Made by a program: the position numbers and the translations under genes. The notes beneath the pieces were generated by a model, which was not told the origin of the DNA, searched no databases, and worked only from the letters and a program-made list of their open reading frames with translations. A stretch of 64,000 nucleotides of DNA, taken from Protea cynaroides (Eukaryota > Streptophyta > Magnoliopsida > Proteales > Proteaceae). The stretch lies in the NCBI GenBank assembly GCA_028583415.1, contig CM053266.1, positions 41,535,758 to 41,599,757 of the forward strand, written 5' to 3'. This document shows, in pieces, positions 46,391 to 58,300 of this stretch (positions within the stretch are counted from its first letter, which is position 1; each line of letters opens with the position of its first letter).

Positions 46391-49300
46391 ATGTCCTACA
46401 ATGCACTTGCTGGCCAGAACTCCTCTTCTACGTTGCGTTTCACTGCTTTAATTCAGGGTTCGCTGGTACAAGTCTTGGTGGATAGTGGGAGTACCCACAA
46501 TTTCATACAAAGTCGCATTGCTCAGTTTTTGAAATTACCAATTGAATCCACTACCCAAATGAAGGTTCTAGTCGGCAATGGAACTACCTTACACAGTGAA
46601 GGTATCGTTCGCGCATTGCCGGTTGTTTTTTCCAGGGTATGTTGCTCGCATCGATGCCGTAGTCTTACCGGTGTTTGGAGCAGACGTGGTGCTTGGGGTT
46701 AAATGGCTGTCCCAGTTGGGTCCTGCCATCTTTGATTACAGCAGACTCACCATGGAGTTCAATGAAGGAGGTGCAAGAGTGTGTTTGAGTGGTGATGCAG
46801 CCGCCGTTCCCTCCCAGCTCAGCTCACACATGTTGCATCGAATGGTTGATGTTGGATCGGTAGCAGCCCTGTTTCGCTTGGACTTACAGATATGCTCATC
46901 AGACGAAGATAATGAACCACTGCACGACCACAAATCTGGTGGCCCAGAATTGAATGATCTTCTCAAATCCTTTGAAGAAGTATTCGCCGAACCATCGGGC
47001 TTACCTCCTCAACAGGCCCAGAACCACTCTATTCACCTGCAAACTAGAGCCCAGCCCATCAATGTACGTCCATATCGTTATCCGCATTTCCAAAAAAATG
47101 AGATGGAGCGAATGGTTACTGAAATGTTACGAGAGGGCATCATTTGGGTGAGTAACAGCCCGTACTCCTCACCAGTTCTATTGGTTAAAAAAAAGGACAG
47201 GACATGGCGTTTCTGTGTCGACTACCGGGCCTTAAATGCAATCACTATAAAAGATCGGTTCCCAATCCCGACGGTAGACGAACTTTTGGATGAACTACAC
47301 AGTGCCAAGTATTTTTCCAAATTGGACCTACGGTCCGGATACCATCAAATTCGTGTTCGGAGTGAGGATATCCCAAAGACAGCGTTCCACACTCATGAGG
47401 GTCAGTTCGAGTTACTGGTGATGCCGTTTGGCTTGACAAACGCTCCTTCCACGTTTCAATCAACCATGAATGAGGTATTCCGACCTTATCTACGTCGTTT
47501 TTTATTAGTATTTTTTGACGACTTGTTGGTCTATAGCTCTTCGTGGGACCAGCACATGTATCATCTTCAACAGGTCCTCAGAACATTACTAGAGCACCGT
47601 CTGTATGCAAAACGATCGAAGTGCTCCTTTGGTCGACGCACGATAGAATACCTTGGACATATCGTTTCTGCACAGGGTGTTTCCATGGACCAGTCCAAGA
47701 TTACGGCTATGCTCCAGTGGCTGATCCCACGCACGTTAAGAGTCTTAGAGGTTTTTTGGGGCTCACAGGATACTATCGCAGATTCATCGCGCGGTATGCA
47801 TATCGCCGCCCCACTTACTGATCTCCTACAAAAGGGGGCCTTTGAATGGACAGCTAGCGCTCAAGCTGCTTTTGAAAATCTGCAGACAGCCATGACCACC
47901 GCACCAGTGCTGCGATTGCCAGATTTTTCCCAACCTTTCACCGTGGAGTCAGATGCCTCCGGCGTCGGCATAGGTGCTGTACTCCACAAGCAGGTCATCC
48001 CATTGCTTTTTTTAGCAAGAAATTATCGGCTCGGATGCAGGCATCTTCAACGTATATTCGTGAAATGTATGCCATTACAGAGGCAGTCCGTCGATGGCAA
48101 CAATATTTGTTGGGGCATAAGTTCTACATTCAAACTGATCAAATAAGCCTAAAAGAATTGACCGAACAGACTGTGCAGACGCCAGAGCAGCATCAATGGT
48201 TTTCTAAACTGTTGGGATTCACCTTTGAAATACGATACAAATCGGGCCGTGAGAACACAGTGGCGGATGCTCTGTCACGTGCCCCTATTTTGGTGGAATC
48301 TCACTTGGCAATTACTGCCCCTGCTTGTGATTTCCTAGATCAACTGCGCTCTGAGGTAAACATCTTTCCAGAACTTCGTAGCATCCGTGATCGATTGTTA
48401 AATGAACCCTCATCATTCGCACCTTTCTCCTTCAAGAATGGACTGCTATATTTCCATAGCCGATTGGTTCTCTCTGCGGATTCCACCCATTGTGCCACTC
48501 TTTAGACCGAGTACCATGCGTCCCCAGTAGGAGGGCATGCCGGTGTGCGGCGCACTTGTGCACGGCTGGCCTCCAATGTTTACTGGAAAGGAATGAGAGG
48601 CCACGTCAAGCTGTTTGTTGGGCGGTGCCAAGTTTGTCAACAAATGAAATACAATACGGCCTCCCCTGCAGGACTTCTCCAGCCTTTACCAATTCCATCG
48701 CAAGTCTGGGAGGACATTGCAATGGACTTTATCACCGGGTTGCCCGTCTCAGCTGGTAAGTCGGCCATATTGGTGGTAGTTGATAGGCTGTCCAAATACG
48801 CCCATTTCTGTCCATTGGCAGCAGGGTATACCAGTAACAAGGTAGCCGAGGTTTTTATGAATTCCATAGTTCGGTTGCACGGGTTGCCGCGATCCATCGT
48901 CAGCGATCGCGAACCTCTTTTTCTCAGTAAATTTTGGCGTGATTTATTTCACCTCCAAGGCACGACACTAGCCATGAGCAGTGCCTACCACCCCCAGTCA
49001 GAGGGTCAATCGGAGGTGCTGAACCGTGCTCTTGAGATGTATTTACGAAGCTTCGTCTTTGATAAGCCTCAAGAGTAGGTGCGCTATTTACCATGGGCTG
49101 AATATTGGTACAACATTGCCCACCATTCTGCTGCCGATATGACTTCTTTCCAGGGTCTGTATGGGCGGCCACCTCCTACCCTGAGTCATTACATTCCTGG
49201 GTCCTCTTCCATTGATGCAGTCAACCATGAGCTGACTTCCAGATTTGCTTTACTTCGTCTGCTCCGAGCTAACCTCCTGCGCACCCAGAGTCGTATGAAA

Positions 49301-49762
49301 TTGCAGGCTGACAAGCCGACAGACAATTCAGCGTCGGTGACTGGGTGTTCGTCAAGTTACAACCCTACCGTCAACACTCTGTGGCTCATCAAAACCACCC
49401 CAAATTGGGAAGACGATTTTTTGGTCCATTCAGAGTTCTTCAACGTGTGGGCTCTATGGCTTACAAATTGGATCTACCTGCCAACGCACGGATACATCCT
49501 GTATTCCACGTGTCGCAACTGAAGCAGTGCGTCGGTGACCCGATGAACAACCCTGCTCCACTTTCTTTACCACCTGTGGATCCAGCTGCTGTTCCCATTC
49601 CCATAGCCATCGTCAATTATCGCCACCTGCGTAGACAAGGGCGTTGGGTGCCTAAGCTTTAATTCAATGGGACGGCCTTCCCCCGGCAGACGCGTCATGG
49701 GTCAATATCTCATATTTACGGCAACAGTATCCTCAGTTGAACCTTGAGGATAAGGTTCCCTT
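46391..49762 (+). pseudogene. chromovirus Pol region: protease, RT, RNase H, integrase, chromodomain (degenerate)
   Basis: Protease: VLVDSGSTHNF near 46475. Reverse transcriptase: VLLVKKKDRTWRFCVDYRAL near 47175, SKLDLRSGYHQIRV, and the catalytic FFDDLLVY near 47512 (standard YxDD, here FFDD). The connection and RNase H follow after a frameshift: YAITEAVRRWQQYLLG and ENTVADALSRAP. The integrase has a zinc-binding part and a core with MDFITGLP, VSDREPLF and SEGQSEVLNR, the D, D and E of the catalytic triad. After a TAG at 49076 comes the KLGRRFFGPFRV (GPY/F) module. A frameshifted chromodomain follows: QWDGLPPADASW, then LNLEDKVPFDGDGN. Several stops and shifts make it inactive. Confidence 0.88.
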
Positions 49763-49777
49763 CGATGGCGATGGCAA

Positions 49778-50140
49778 TGATAGGAACCAAAGGGGACAGC
49801 TGGGCAATGAAGACAGCGTGGGAGCTGACACGGATGGAAGCGTGACCACGCGAAGAAGAAGCCGAGTAAGGATAAGGTCGAGCACGCTACGTGATTTTGT
49901 AATCTGATGGGACCACATGGGACAATGAAATGTAACCGTATTCTGTTAAAGTTTGTTAGAAGATATTTTAGGGAATGATAAGGGACGATGTAACAGCTGT
50001 ATCAGCTAAGTATTAAAAGGACCATTGGATATCGAATGAAGTAAGAAAAATATTATCCTCTCTCTTGCCTTCTCTATCTGTCATTTTAGGAGGAGCGGCC
50101 CTCGAAGCCTGTATCTTACCATTACTCACTTAACCTATCA
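49778..50140 (+). repeat. 3' LTR of the chromovirus
   Basis: 363 bp. It is preceded by GATGGCGATGGCAA, the presumed polypurine tract, which overlaps the last codons of the chromodomain. Confidence 0.92.
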
Positions 50141-50451
50141 CTCTATCCCCCAAAAAATTGTCAAGTATATGAACAATATCACTTTTTAAGAGAGTTTGGT
50201 AAAGCACTAGTTACCTAGACATTTTTTCACCAATCTTCCACAATTATGCTTCATAAATTTTCTACCGCCACATAAATTATCCTTCTTCTTACTCTCGTGT
50301 AATGCACAATCCTTTCCCTTTCTTTTTCGATGCATTAAACATGCAAAGGATAACATATGCAAGTAAAGAAAATTTAAAGCGTTTGACATTGTAATGGACG
50401 AATATTTTGGGACATAGAAAAACTCCAAAACAGACGGTCTCTGAATGTGGG

Positions 50452-51572
50452 ACAGGTGGGGAGTCAGGGAGGCCACAGAGGAGGTTTTGGAAAAGAGAAG
50501 AGAGGGCGCTGACCTGCCATCGAGCCATGGAGGAGGGGTGCTGCTTGGGAGCCAGAGAGTCCGATCAGCATCGACTGCGGAAGGGGATCGTGATTCCGCT
50601 GGTTCACCAAGGTAAAACAACGACTGCTGTTCATCGCCTCATCTGCACATTCTGGTGCTGCTTCGAAGTCCGGCAGGTTGACCTGAACGAAAGATGCAAG
50701 CGGGACAAGGAATCATGGGGAAGGGAGAGGGAAAGACTGGAGAATAGAAATAGAGTTTGGGTTTCGAGTCGTTTTAGGGGTTAGTAATATTAGGGGTATT
50801 AGGGTATTGCACTCAATTTAATGTTTTTATCAGACTATGTTCCCTCAATTCAACCATCAAAATGGACAGATTCCAAACTCCAGAAAAGTGTGCTTTGCAC
50901 GCTCAAAATTTTCTCCGTGAACTCCCCCTTCTAGGGAGTGTCCTGATGCATCCATATCTTCTACCTCTTCCTCCGCCTCTAGAACCACCACCGTCCTCCT
51001 TCGTCTGTAACTTTTGTGCTAACTCCTTCTCACTCTTCCCACTTCGGATGTTCATGATGCTTCCGATAATTTCTTTACTCTTGATGAGGATACTAAAAAG
51101 CAGATTGGGGAAGATACTCATCTGCTTTGTTTGGGCGACGTGTTTATTTTGGAGAAGTGGAACAATGAACAAGAATGGTCCTTTGCGACAATTGATATTT
51201 GGGTTCAATTGCATGATATCCCTTTTGAATTACTTACAGATAGGCTGGCTCCTAAACTCGCGGCAAAAATCGATCCTCCTTCCCAACTCATGATCATCGA
51301 AATTCTTGTGATGGGCATGAAAGTTCAGTATCTCAGAGCTCGAGTAACCATTGAAGTGGCGAAACCATTACGAGCGAAATTCCTTCACCATTAGAAGACA
51401 ATCTGGGAAAAATCAAAAGATGGTGGTGAAATTTGAGAGGCTTCCATGCTATTGCTTCTACTGTGAGATTATCGGCCACGAACAAAGCAGATACCAAGAA
51501 TACTTTGAAGCGGATCAAGCTCATCGGTTTCACCATGGATGTCAAGAATCATCTGTTTCATCATGGTTGTCC
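50452..51572 (+). mobile_element. L1-type LINE 5' portion (ORF1 with DUF4283-like and CCHC-like domain)
   Basis: Around 51131-51394 the translation reads WVQLHDIPFELLTDRLAPKL and later YLRARVTIEVAKPLRAKF, the pattern of the DUF4283 domain of plant LINE ORF1 proteins. In another frame ERLPCYCFYCEIIGHEQSRY follows, like the CCHC-type zinc knuckle next to it. The frame is shifted and no reverse transcriptase follows. The upstream part 50452-50860 is GC-richer, non-homologous to copy B, and may be its leader. It occupies exactly the gap between duplication copies A and B. Confidence 0.6.
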
Positions 51573-52027
51573 GAACATGCCCAATTGGGACGTTAACATA
51601 TCTCCCTTCAAGATCACAAAATTTCATGCATTTGATAGAATTTCAATTTAATCCACCTTCTTTCATATCCCCATCCTTACGGATCTAGAGATACTTAACG
51701 AAGCATTCTTCGAATCAAAAAGGGGTTTGGGTTTGGGTTTGGGTTTGTGGACCCCTGTTGTTGGAGGGAGTGGGACTCGATATGTACACCTGAACCTGAA
51801 GAACTCCAATTGTTGGACTTGGATCACGAGTGAAACAACTAGACAACACATGACTTTTTTCTTCTTTTTTTTTTCAATTATCAAAGAGTCATGTAAACTC
51901 TCCTAGTATTAACTTTAATTGATCAAACTTTATATTTATTGTTTTTGGTAGATGATAATGCATAACATTCAGTAATTTTCCTTCTCTCTCTCATGATCTC
52001 TCACTCTTTCCCCCTTCATGGCAATTT

Positions 52028-52115
52028 GAGCATTTTGTCATTTGCGACTGCTAGTTCAGAGCCATATGCTTGAGCATTTTGTCATTTGCGACTGCTAGTT
52101 CAGAGCCATATGCTC
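52028..52115. repeat. 44-bp tandem duplication downstream of SEC62
   Basis: TGAGCATTTTGTCATTTGCG, then ACTGCTAGTTCAGAGCCATA, then TGCT is present twice back to back. Copy A (about 33131-33178) has a single diverged unit, so this arose in B after the segmental duplication. Confidence 0.85.
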
Positions 52116-52490
52116 ATATTGGAAGAGGTCCAAAAAAAAGGTTGGCATAATGGAAGAGTCGGTCCTCGTTTACTGAGACCGCATTTCTGTTAATTCATTG
52201 ATGGCAAAAAGCCATGTTTCACTGTGATTAATGGCTCCAGAATTCAAATATCGGACCCATGGTTCTGAAAACAAACTGGATCTGTGGACCATATTCTCTG
52301 GCATCCCACAAACACGAACTGTGAGGTTAAACCAATAAAGAAAGCGTACAGACAGAGATAAATTTCTTTATTAAGGATAAATTAATCTCTTAAAAAAACT
52401 CATGTAGTTCAATTATACGGTTTTGTAGTGAGAAAACAGAGCTACTGTGGACATTTCATGTTGTCCCACCTTGTATCCGATTGGTGGCGA

Positions 52491-55334
52491 TCATATATGC
52501 TCTTCTCCTTTACTTTGAATAACTTCTTCATCTTCATATCCGTCTGAACTAATCGATCCATCCACACCACCAGGCGGAGCACCCCCATTTTCAGGTGCTT
52601 TGGTATCTTCTGTAGAGTGGTTGGTCTCTGTGGCATTAACTACAGTTTGCTGCGTCTCCATCATTCCTGATAAAGCCAATCTTGGAGACCAATCCAAAAC
52701 ATCATCAATTATATTAGAGACCCGCTTTTGATACCTGCCAAAGGTTTAAGATGGGTTACGTGAGCCACACAACCTGAAAAAATGAACATTCATCTATGTT
52801 CAACTAAATATAGTCACCATGGATGCAATAACACAGTTTTCTTGTGATGGTCGTGGTGTGTGGAGATACATTTTGGTCAAATATAGCCATACTAAGGCTA
52901 CTTTTGGAAGGAAGATATATTCTCCCCCAATCAATGAAAGTGCCTTGCAATGTCCAAGGAAGCACGTTCACACGCACATCTTCTTCTTGCTTGCTGGGGC
53001 GCATTAGCACATCCGTTTTTTTTGCTGATACAGAGATCTGTATTTGTTTATAAACTCTCCTGGCACACAGTAGAGTTTAACCACCAAGTTTGGGACAAAT
53101 TGGTGCGGTTTCTCTACGCCTAAGAATATGGAAACATGGATGGGCAACAACAAAGATGGGTATTTGGACAAGGATCTTTCAGAACCCAAAAACTAACCTG
53201 GCTCTCGCAGCCTCATCAGGGCCATGGTGCCTAAGCAGTAATACGATCAGCACTGTCACTATTGCATAAAAAAGCCTCGCAGTCCACTTAGGCCTTTCCT
53301 CTTCATCTTTTTTGGGCCAAAACCGGAATAGTTCTTTCAATGTTGCTTCTTCTGCAAGGATATTTGGGAAAACCCAGACACGCTTTCCAAGGAAGATCCA
53401 TAGTGCACCAAAGATCACACATCTTGCTGCAAATGAAAGAACGACTTTCAGGAACAGTACTTTCCAAGGAAGATCCATTTTTTTTTTTTTTTTTGGTGAG
53501 CAAATTGTCCACATCCGACCACAAACAAAAGAAAGCTTGTCAAGCTAACAAGAAAACAAATACAAGAACTGACCTAAATTATTCCAAATGAAATATAAGG
53601 TCATGAAAGATTCTTTGCGGCAAGCAATTTACAATATAGGGTCTTCGTAAAAGAACAGGAGACTATCAAAGAAAACAGGGGGTTGTGGGGGGAGGAAAAA
53701 GTTCAAAAAGATGGAGTAGGAAACATCACTTTCTCAAAAAATAAATTATTCATTTATCAAGCACTCAAGATATTTTATTTTTATGGTCAAATCCATACCT
53801 CACTAGGTGATGGGTTCGCTTGGCAAGAACTAATTTGCATAAAATCTCTTGGCATCCACATCATCCACCCTGAGTTCATACATGGCATGTTTCCACAAGC
53901 AAGCATAACTCAGCACAGCTAAGCCTTTCTAACAACATGCATGAAGTTTGCAAACCACAAACCATATTCATCTTGGTGGCTTCAATTCTAAAACTGAATA
54001 TGGCCATCAATACTGAAGTTCTACCTACTTTCAGATCACAATGCAACTTTTCCATGAAATTCTCACAAGCAAATTTCAGTAGTAGAACAAAATTGGAAGC
54101 AAATAAAGATCAGAAGAAAAAAGGTTACAAAGGAATAAATTAAACTTAGCCACATCTGAGCAGTTTATTCTTTTATAGGCATGCATCTCATATTAGAGGT
54201 CAAGACGGTCACCTAGGTAAGGTAACCGAGGTATTTAAATGTTCCGAAAGAAAAAAAGGACAGTTAACAATATTTGAAAAAATACTAAATACTCCAAAAC
54301 TTACCTAAGAGCACGGTGAATATAAGTAGAAGAGCCCCAGCACAGGTGTAGAGTACTAGAAGCTTGCACTGATGAGGAAATACAGGAAACAAGCAAATTG
54401 CTAGGGTCAAAACAGGCCAAAGGAATGAGAGAATTGTCTGCCATAAAGGCCGTCGTTTCACAAATGTCCATGCGAAAAAAGCATCATTATCAGAGAACAC
54501 TTGATCCTGCACAAACGCAGAAAAATTAGGAAGAACAAGCTTCAAATAAAAATTCGATCAACAGAAGAAACAAGAAAGACATTCTTTTGACCTTCTACAG
54601 AAATTAGGGAGTATACAACAGTATAACAAAGAAAGAGGCTCATGATCAACTATGCTATAGCAATAACAAAATCCAAAATCTTGGCAAGTGCTATGTGCAA
54701 TTTAGGTAGCATAAGAAGTTCATAAATTAGGCATATATCAGACAGTGTAACACAGAAAGAAATACATGATCTACTATGCTAGCAATAACAACAACAACAA
54801 AAACAACAACAGCAAAGCCTTATCCCAACTAAATGGGGTTGGCTACAAAGATTCTTACCCTCCAATCAGCTCTATTCGAGGTCATACTTAATACAAGGAA
54901 CAAAGAAATAAACTATACATGTCTTTCCTCACCACCTGTCCTAGAGTCATTTTTAAGTCCGCCTAATGAGGACATCGACACCTAGTAATACTAGGATTCC
55001 TAGTAATATTAGGATTCCTAGTTGATTTAGGACTCTTCTGTTTTTTTTTTTTTTTTTTTTATTTATTTTATTTCTATTTGATAGACCTCACACAGTAACG
55101 TGGGTTAGTTTGTTCTCATTTAGATTAGTGGACCCCACCCCCTCTATGTGATCCACGATTGAGTATGTTTTAGTTAAAGTTGTTTTAGGACTTTATTTTT
55201 ATTGAGATTTTATAATCATAATGTTATTAGGAGTGTATGCCTTATATAGGCTCTTTTTTTATAAATAAAATTCAGATGATGATTATTGATAACAGAAAAA
55301 AATAGAAAGCAGAAAATTGCTCTCGGCTCTCTCC

Positions 55335-55374
<40 letters not shown>

Positions 55375-58300
55375 CAGGTACAACAACCATCTCTCTCTTC
55401 TCCATCAGGTATGCAAGCCATCCAGCCTCCTCTCTCTCTCTCGGTTTCTCTCCTGTGATCAAGACAGGTACATCCCCTTCCCCTGAATCTGTGGACAGAT
55501 TCATTCCTTTCTTCTCTCTCTTATTTTTCCTCCCTCCCCTCTTTCTGGTTGCAGAAATTTCCCATACTGCTCTCGGCAGTACCCTTTGTTCCCCTCTCTT
55601 TTTTGTTGCTGTTTGGTTATTGGTTATAAAGAAATTGACCCACGAATCCCTGCTGTAACTCTTACAGCACAGTAAGCCTTAGTTCTTTTAGTGTTTCCTT
55701 ATACCCACCATTTTCTGTTACCCATTATCATAGTGATAACCTGCTGTTGGGTTATTTATTTTTGTTCTAGTACATTATGTTGAGCTGTAACTCTAATCTA
55801 CATAATTTCTGCCATAGTGAATGCCAAGTTAGTGCTTACTAACGTGGGCAGCCACTTTGATAGCATCGTTACAGCTGAACCTTCATATTTAGTATGTTAT
55901 GATTAGGATTTCATCTCTTTAATTATTGGGAAGTTACTGTTTTTACATGTTCATGGGTTTATCTAATCATTAGGCATTTAATCTTGTTAGTTTTAGGAGT
56001 TTTGAAATCTTTTGCACATTAGTACTTCTTAACCTATGGTTTATTATGAACATGACATGAAACCTAATTAATAATTGCTTAGTTGATCATGTTACTTGGC
56101 TTTATACTATTCTTTATTTGTGGTTATCATAATACTAATCTCGTAAGCATGTCATGTGCGTTGCTGCCCATAACAGTCCCTACACATTAGTTAATTATTT
56201 CTTTAATCTTTCTGTTAGTTTGTTGTGTTAGAGTAGGGTAAACTAGAGACCCTAGATTAGCCTACATCACCGCCCCTGGCTCTTTTAGTTCCTTCATTCC
56301 GAATCAAATCCCTTCTGCGTACTAGAGCATCTAAAGGCCTCCATTGAACATGGTCATGCCACCTCAAACAACTTTCTCATAATTTATCATGTATTGGAAC
56401 TACTCCTAAATGAGCTCTAATATGATCATTCCTTACTGTATCTGTCCTAGTCTTGCCACATATCCATCTCAATATCCTCATCTAAGCTACACTAAATTTA
56501 TCTAAATGAAGATTCTTAACTGCCCAACTTCCGCACCATACATCGGAAAATGGCTTGTCCTATAAAATTTTGGCATGTCGTACCTGCAATTAGGGAGAAT
56601 ATGGCGTTCATAAATCAAACTAAACTAACATTATTATCATCTACTCTTAGTTCATTTGTTTGTATTCGTAGGAGGAAGACTTTACCACACAGAGACCACA
56701 ACAATGGAAGCTTGCACACTTCTTCTTTTTTTTTTCCCCTTTAATATAACAAAGATGACAGCTCTGGCAACCATCCCAGTTCAAATGTTTTGCAACTTCA
56801 ATCTCTCCCACATGGACACTTGCAACCCAGCAGCCTCTGGTAAAATGGAAAGCCAGAGCATTTTTTTCATGTCTCAGTAGAGGCGTGCATCCAATTTTGC
56901 AATAGGAAAGGCAATGCAGAAAGAGGATGACTATTTTTTATGCAGACCCGGGTCGAGAAAACCCATTCGGGACTGCTATGGGTCCACTCCAAGTAATATA
57001 AAACCAGTTGATGAAGTGCAGTGTGGGTATTAACATAAAAGAAAGGATAACTCATGAATAAAGGATTAAGGGAGAGGAAATATTGGAAAGTTAAAAAATA
57101 AAACAATTAAAGGCACAAATCATGACTTGAGGTTGGTTGTCTTCAACCTCCAGCCCACATACGGTAGACCAGATTTAGGAAATTTGATGTAACTCTCTGA
57201 TTTGATCTCCAATCGAACTGAAATTTCTGATCAAGAGTCGTAAAACCTAGTGCTGCTGAATCAGAATGAATCTCACCAAGAAATCAACAAACAATCATGG
57301 GTATTTCAGAAATCAGAATCTAGCGGTAATGGATAAAACAGAATAGTTGCAGGTTTTGGGTTCTCATGACTGATGGGATTTCGGGTCATGAAGCTCAAGG
57401 GTTTGAGTCGCCTTGGGGAGAGGAACTCACACTACAAGTTGTAGGGGAAACGGAAAAGGAATGAAGGAGTTCGGTGGGTTTCTTTGGGACTGTGGTAATT
57501 ACCACTAGAACAGGGAATCAGCAAGGGGGATTACCGTGAATGACAAAGAGAAGAAAGGAGAGAGAAACAGAGGGGAGGGAAGAGAACCAGGAAGGGGAAC
57601 GGCAGCCTCTGCCGAAAGCAAGGGGAGAAAGGAGGGCCCAAGATAAGAAGAGAAACCAGAGGGAGAAGGAAAAAAAGACCTACCAACAGACTGGCAGAGG
57701 AGAGAAGGACTTCCACAGCATTGGGGAAGGGAACCAGCCATGAGAGAGGAACGGCCCAATCGAGAGAGAGGAAGAAAGGGAGAGCAGAAACTGCTCGGCC
57801 CGTAGGGCACCCAAAACCAATTTTTCTCAAATCTCCATTCTATTCTTCATATTTTTTCATTGATAGAAGAAGCCTATAAATAGGCTTACATTGGGTCCCA
57901 CAAGATAACTTAATTAAATAAATAAAAACAATAAAATAAAATAAACTACCTAAAACATAAACACATTCCTAATATAACTAAAACTCTATAGCAAAACCCT
58001 AACAAATCTAATTCAGCCAAAATAAAAAAAGATTACATAGAATTCCCAAATTCAACTGAAACCCTAAAAAGATTCCAATCCGACAGACCCAGCCTGCACC
58101 AATGTTCCTCCAACCCCCAACACACCCCCCAAAAAAAAATACAGTCTATTCTTCATTCTCTGTGGAGAAAACCCTCCCCCTTAGACTCACGAATTAGATT
58201 AGAACTGGAAAAAATCAAATCAGACAATTTGCTAACGGTTAGCACTGATTTCATTTGTGTTAAAAGTATGTGTCGTTGTATAGGTGTCACCTAGTTAGTG

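Larger units (their letters stand above)
44851..50140 (+). mobile_element. Ty3/gypsy chromovirus, complete but mutated
   Basis: A 5.29-kb element with LTRs at 44851-45214 and 49778-50140 (TG...CA) and a perfect CTCTA target duplication (44846-44850 and 50141-50145). The LTRs differ at about 13 substitutions and one indel, mostly transitions, so the insertion is far older than the Gag-Pro element. The interior encodes Gag, zinc knuckle, protease, reverse transcriptase, RNase H, integrase and a chromodomain in that order, which is the gypsy arrangement. The frame is broken many times. It interrupts the duplicated part of SEC62 intron 1 (copy A), which resumes at 50146. Confidence 0.95.
32678..50450. 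repeat. tandem segmental duplication, copy A (contains broken SEC62)
   Basis: This segment matches 51573-60590 (copy B) in the same order and orientation: 3' flank, SEC62 exons 5, 4, 3 and 2, introns, and part of intron 1. It begins at AACATGCACAATTGGGATGT (B: AACATGCCCAATTGGGACGT). It fades at about 50450, where A and B diverge after CCAAAACAGAC. The larger size of A is due to insertions at 36380, 36847, 41155 and 44851. Copy A also lacks about 570 bp that B has at 59190-59766. Exon 1 is not included. Confidence 0.9.
54778..56575 (-). mobile_element. RTE-type LINE 3' fragment (copy B), split by a later insertion
   Basis: The tail ACAACAACAAAAACAACAAC, then AGCAAAGCCTTATCCCAACT (minus-strand RTE 3' end with (TTG)n), begins at about 54787. 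The fragment is interrupted from 54964 to 56269 by another element and resumes to about 56575. Minus-strand residues such as VQWRPLDALVRRR match the RTE C-terminus. It is orthologous to 35716-36310. Confidence 0.75.

Noticed and set aside
51721..51747. GGGTTT repeats resembling telomeric DNA
   Set aside because: Only about four units of GGGTTTG occur, and the usual plant telomere unit is TTTAGGG. It is a short low-complexity run in the SEC62 3' flank.
55283..55658. Serine/leucine-rich frames on both strands
   Set aside because: They come from the CT microsatellite inside the 1.3-kb insertion.
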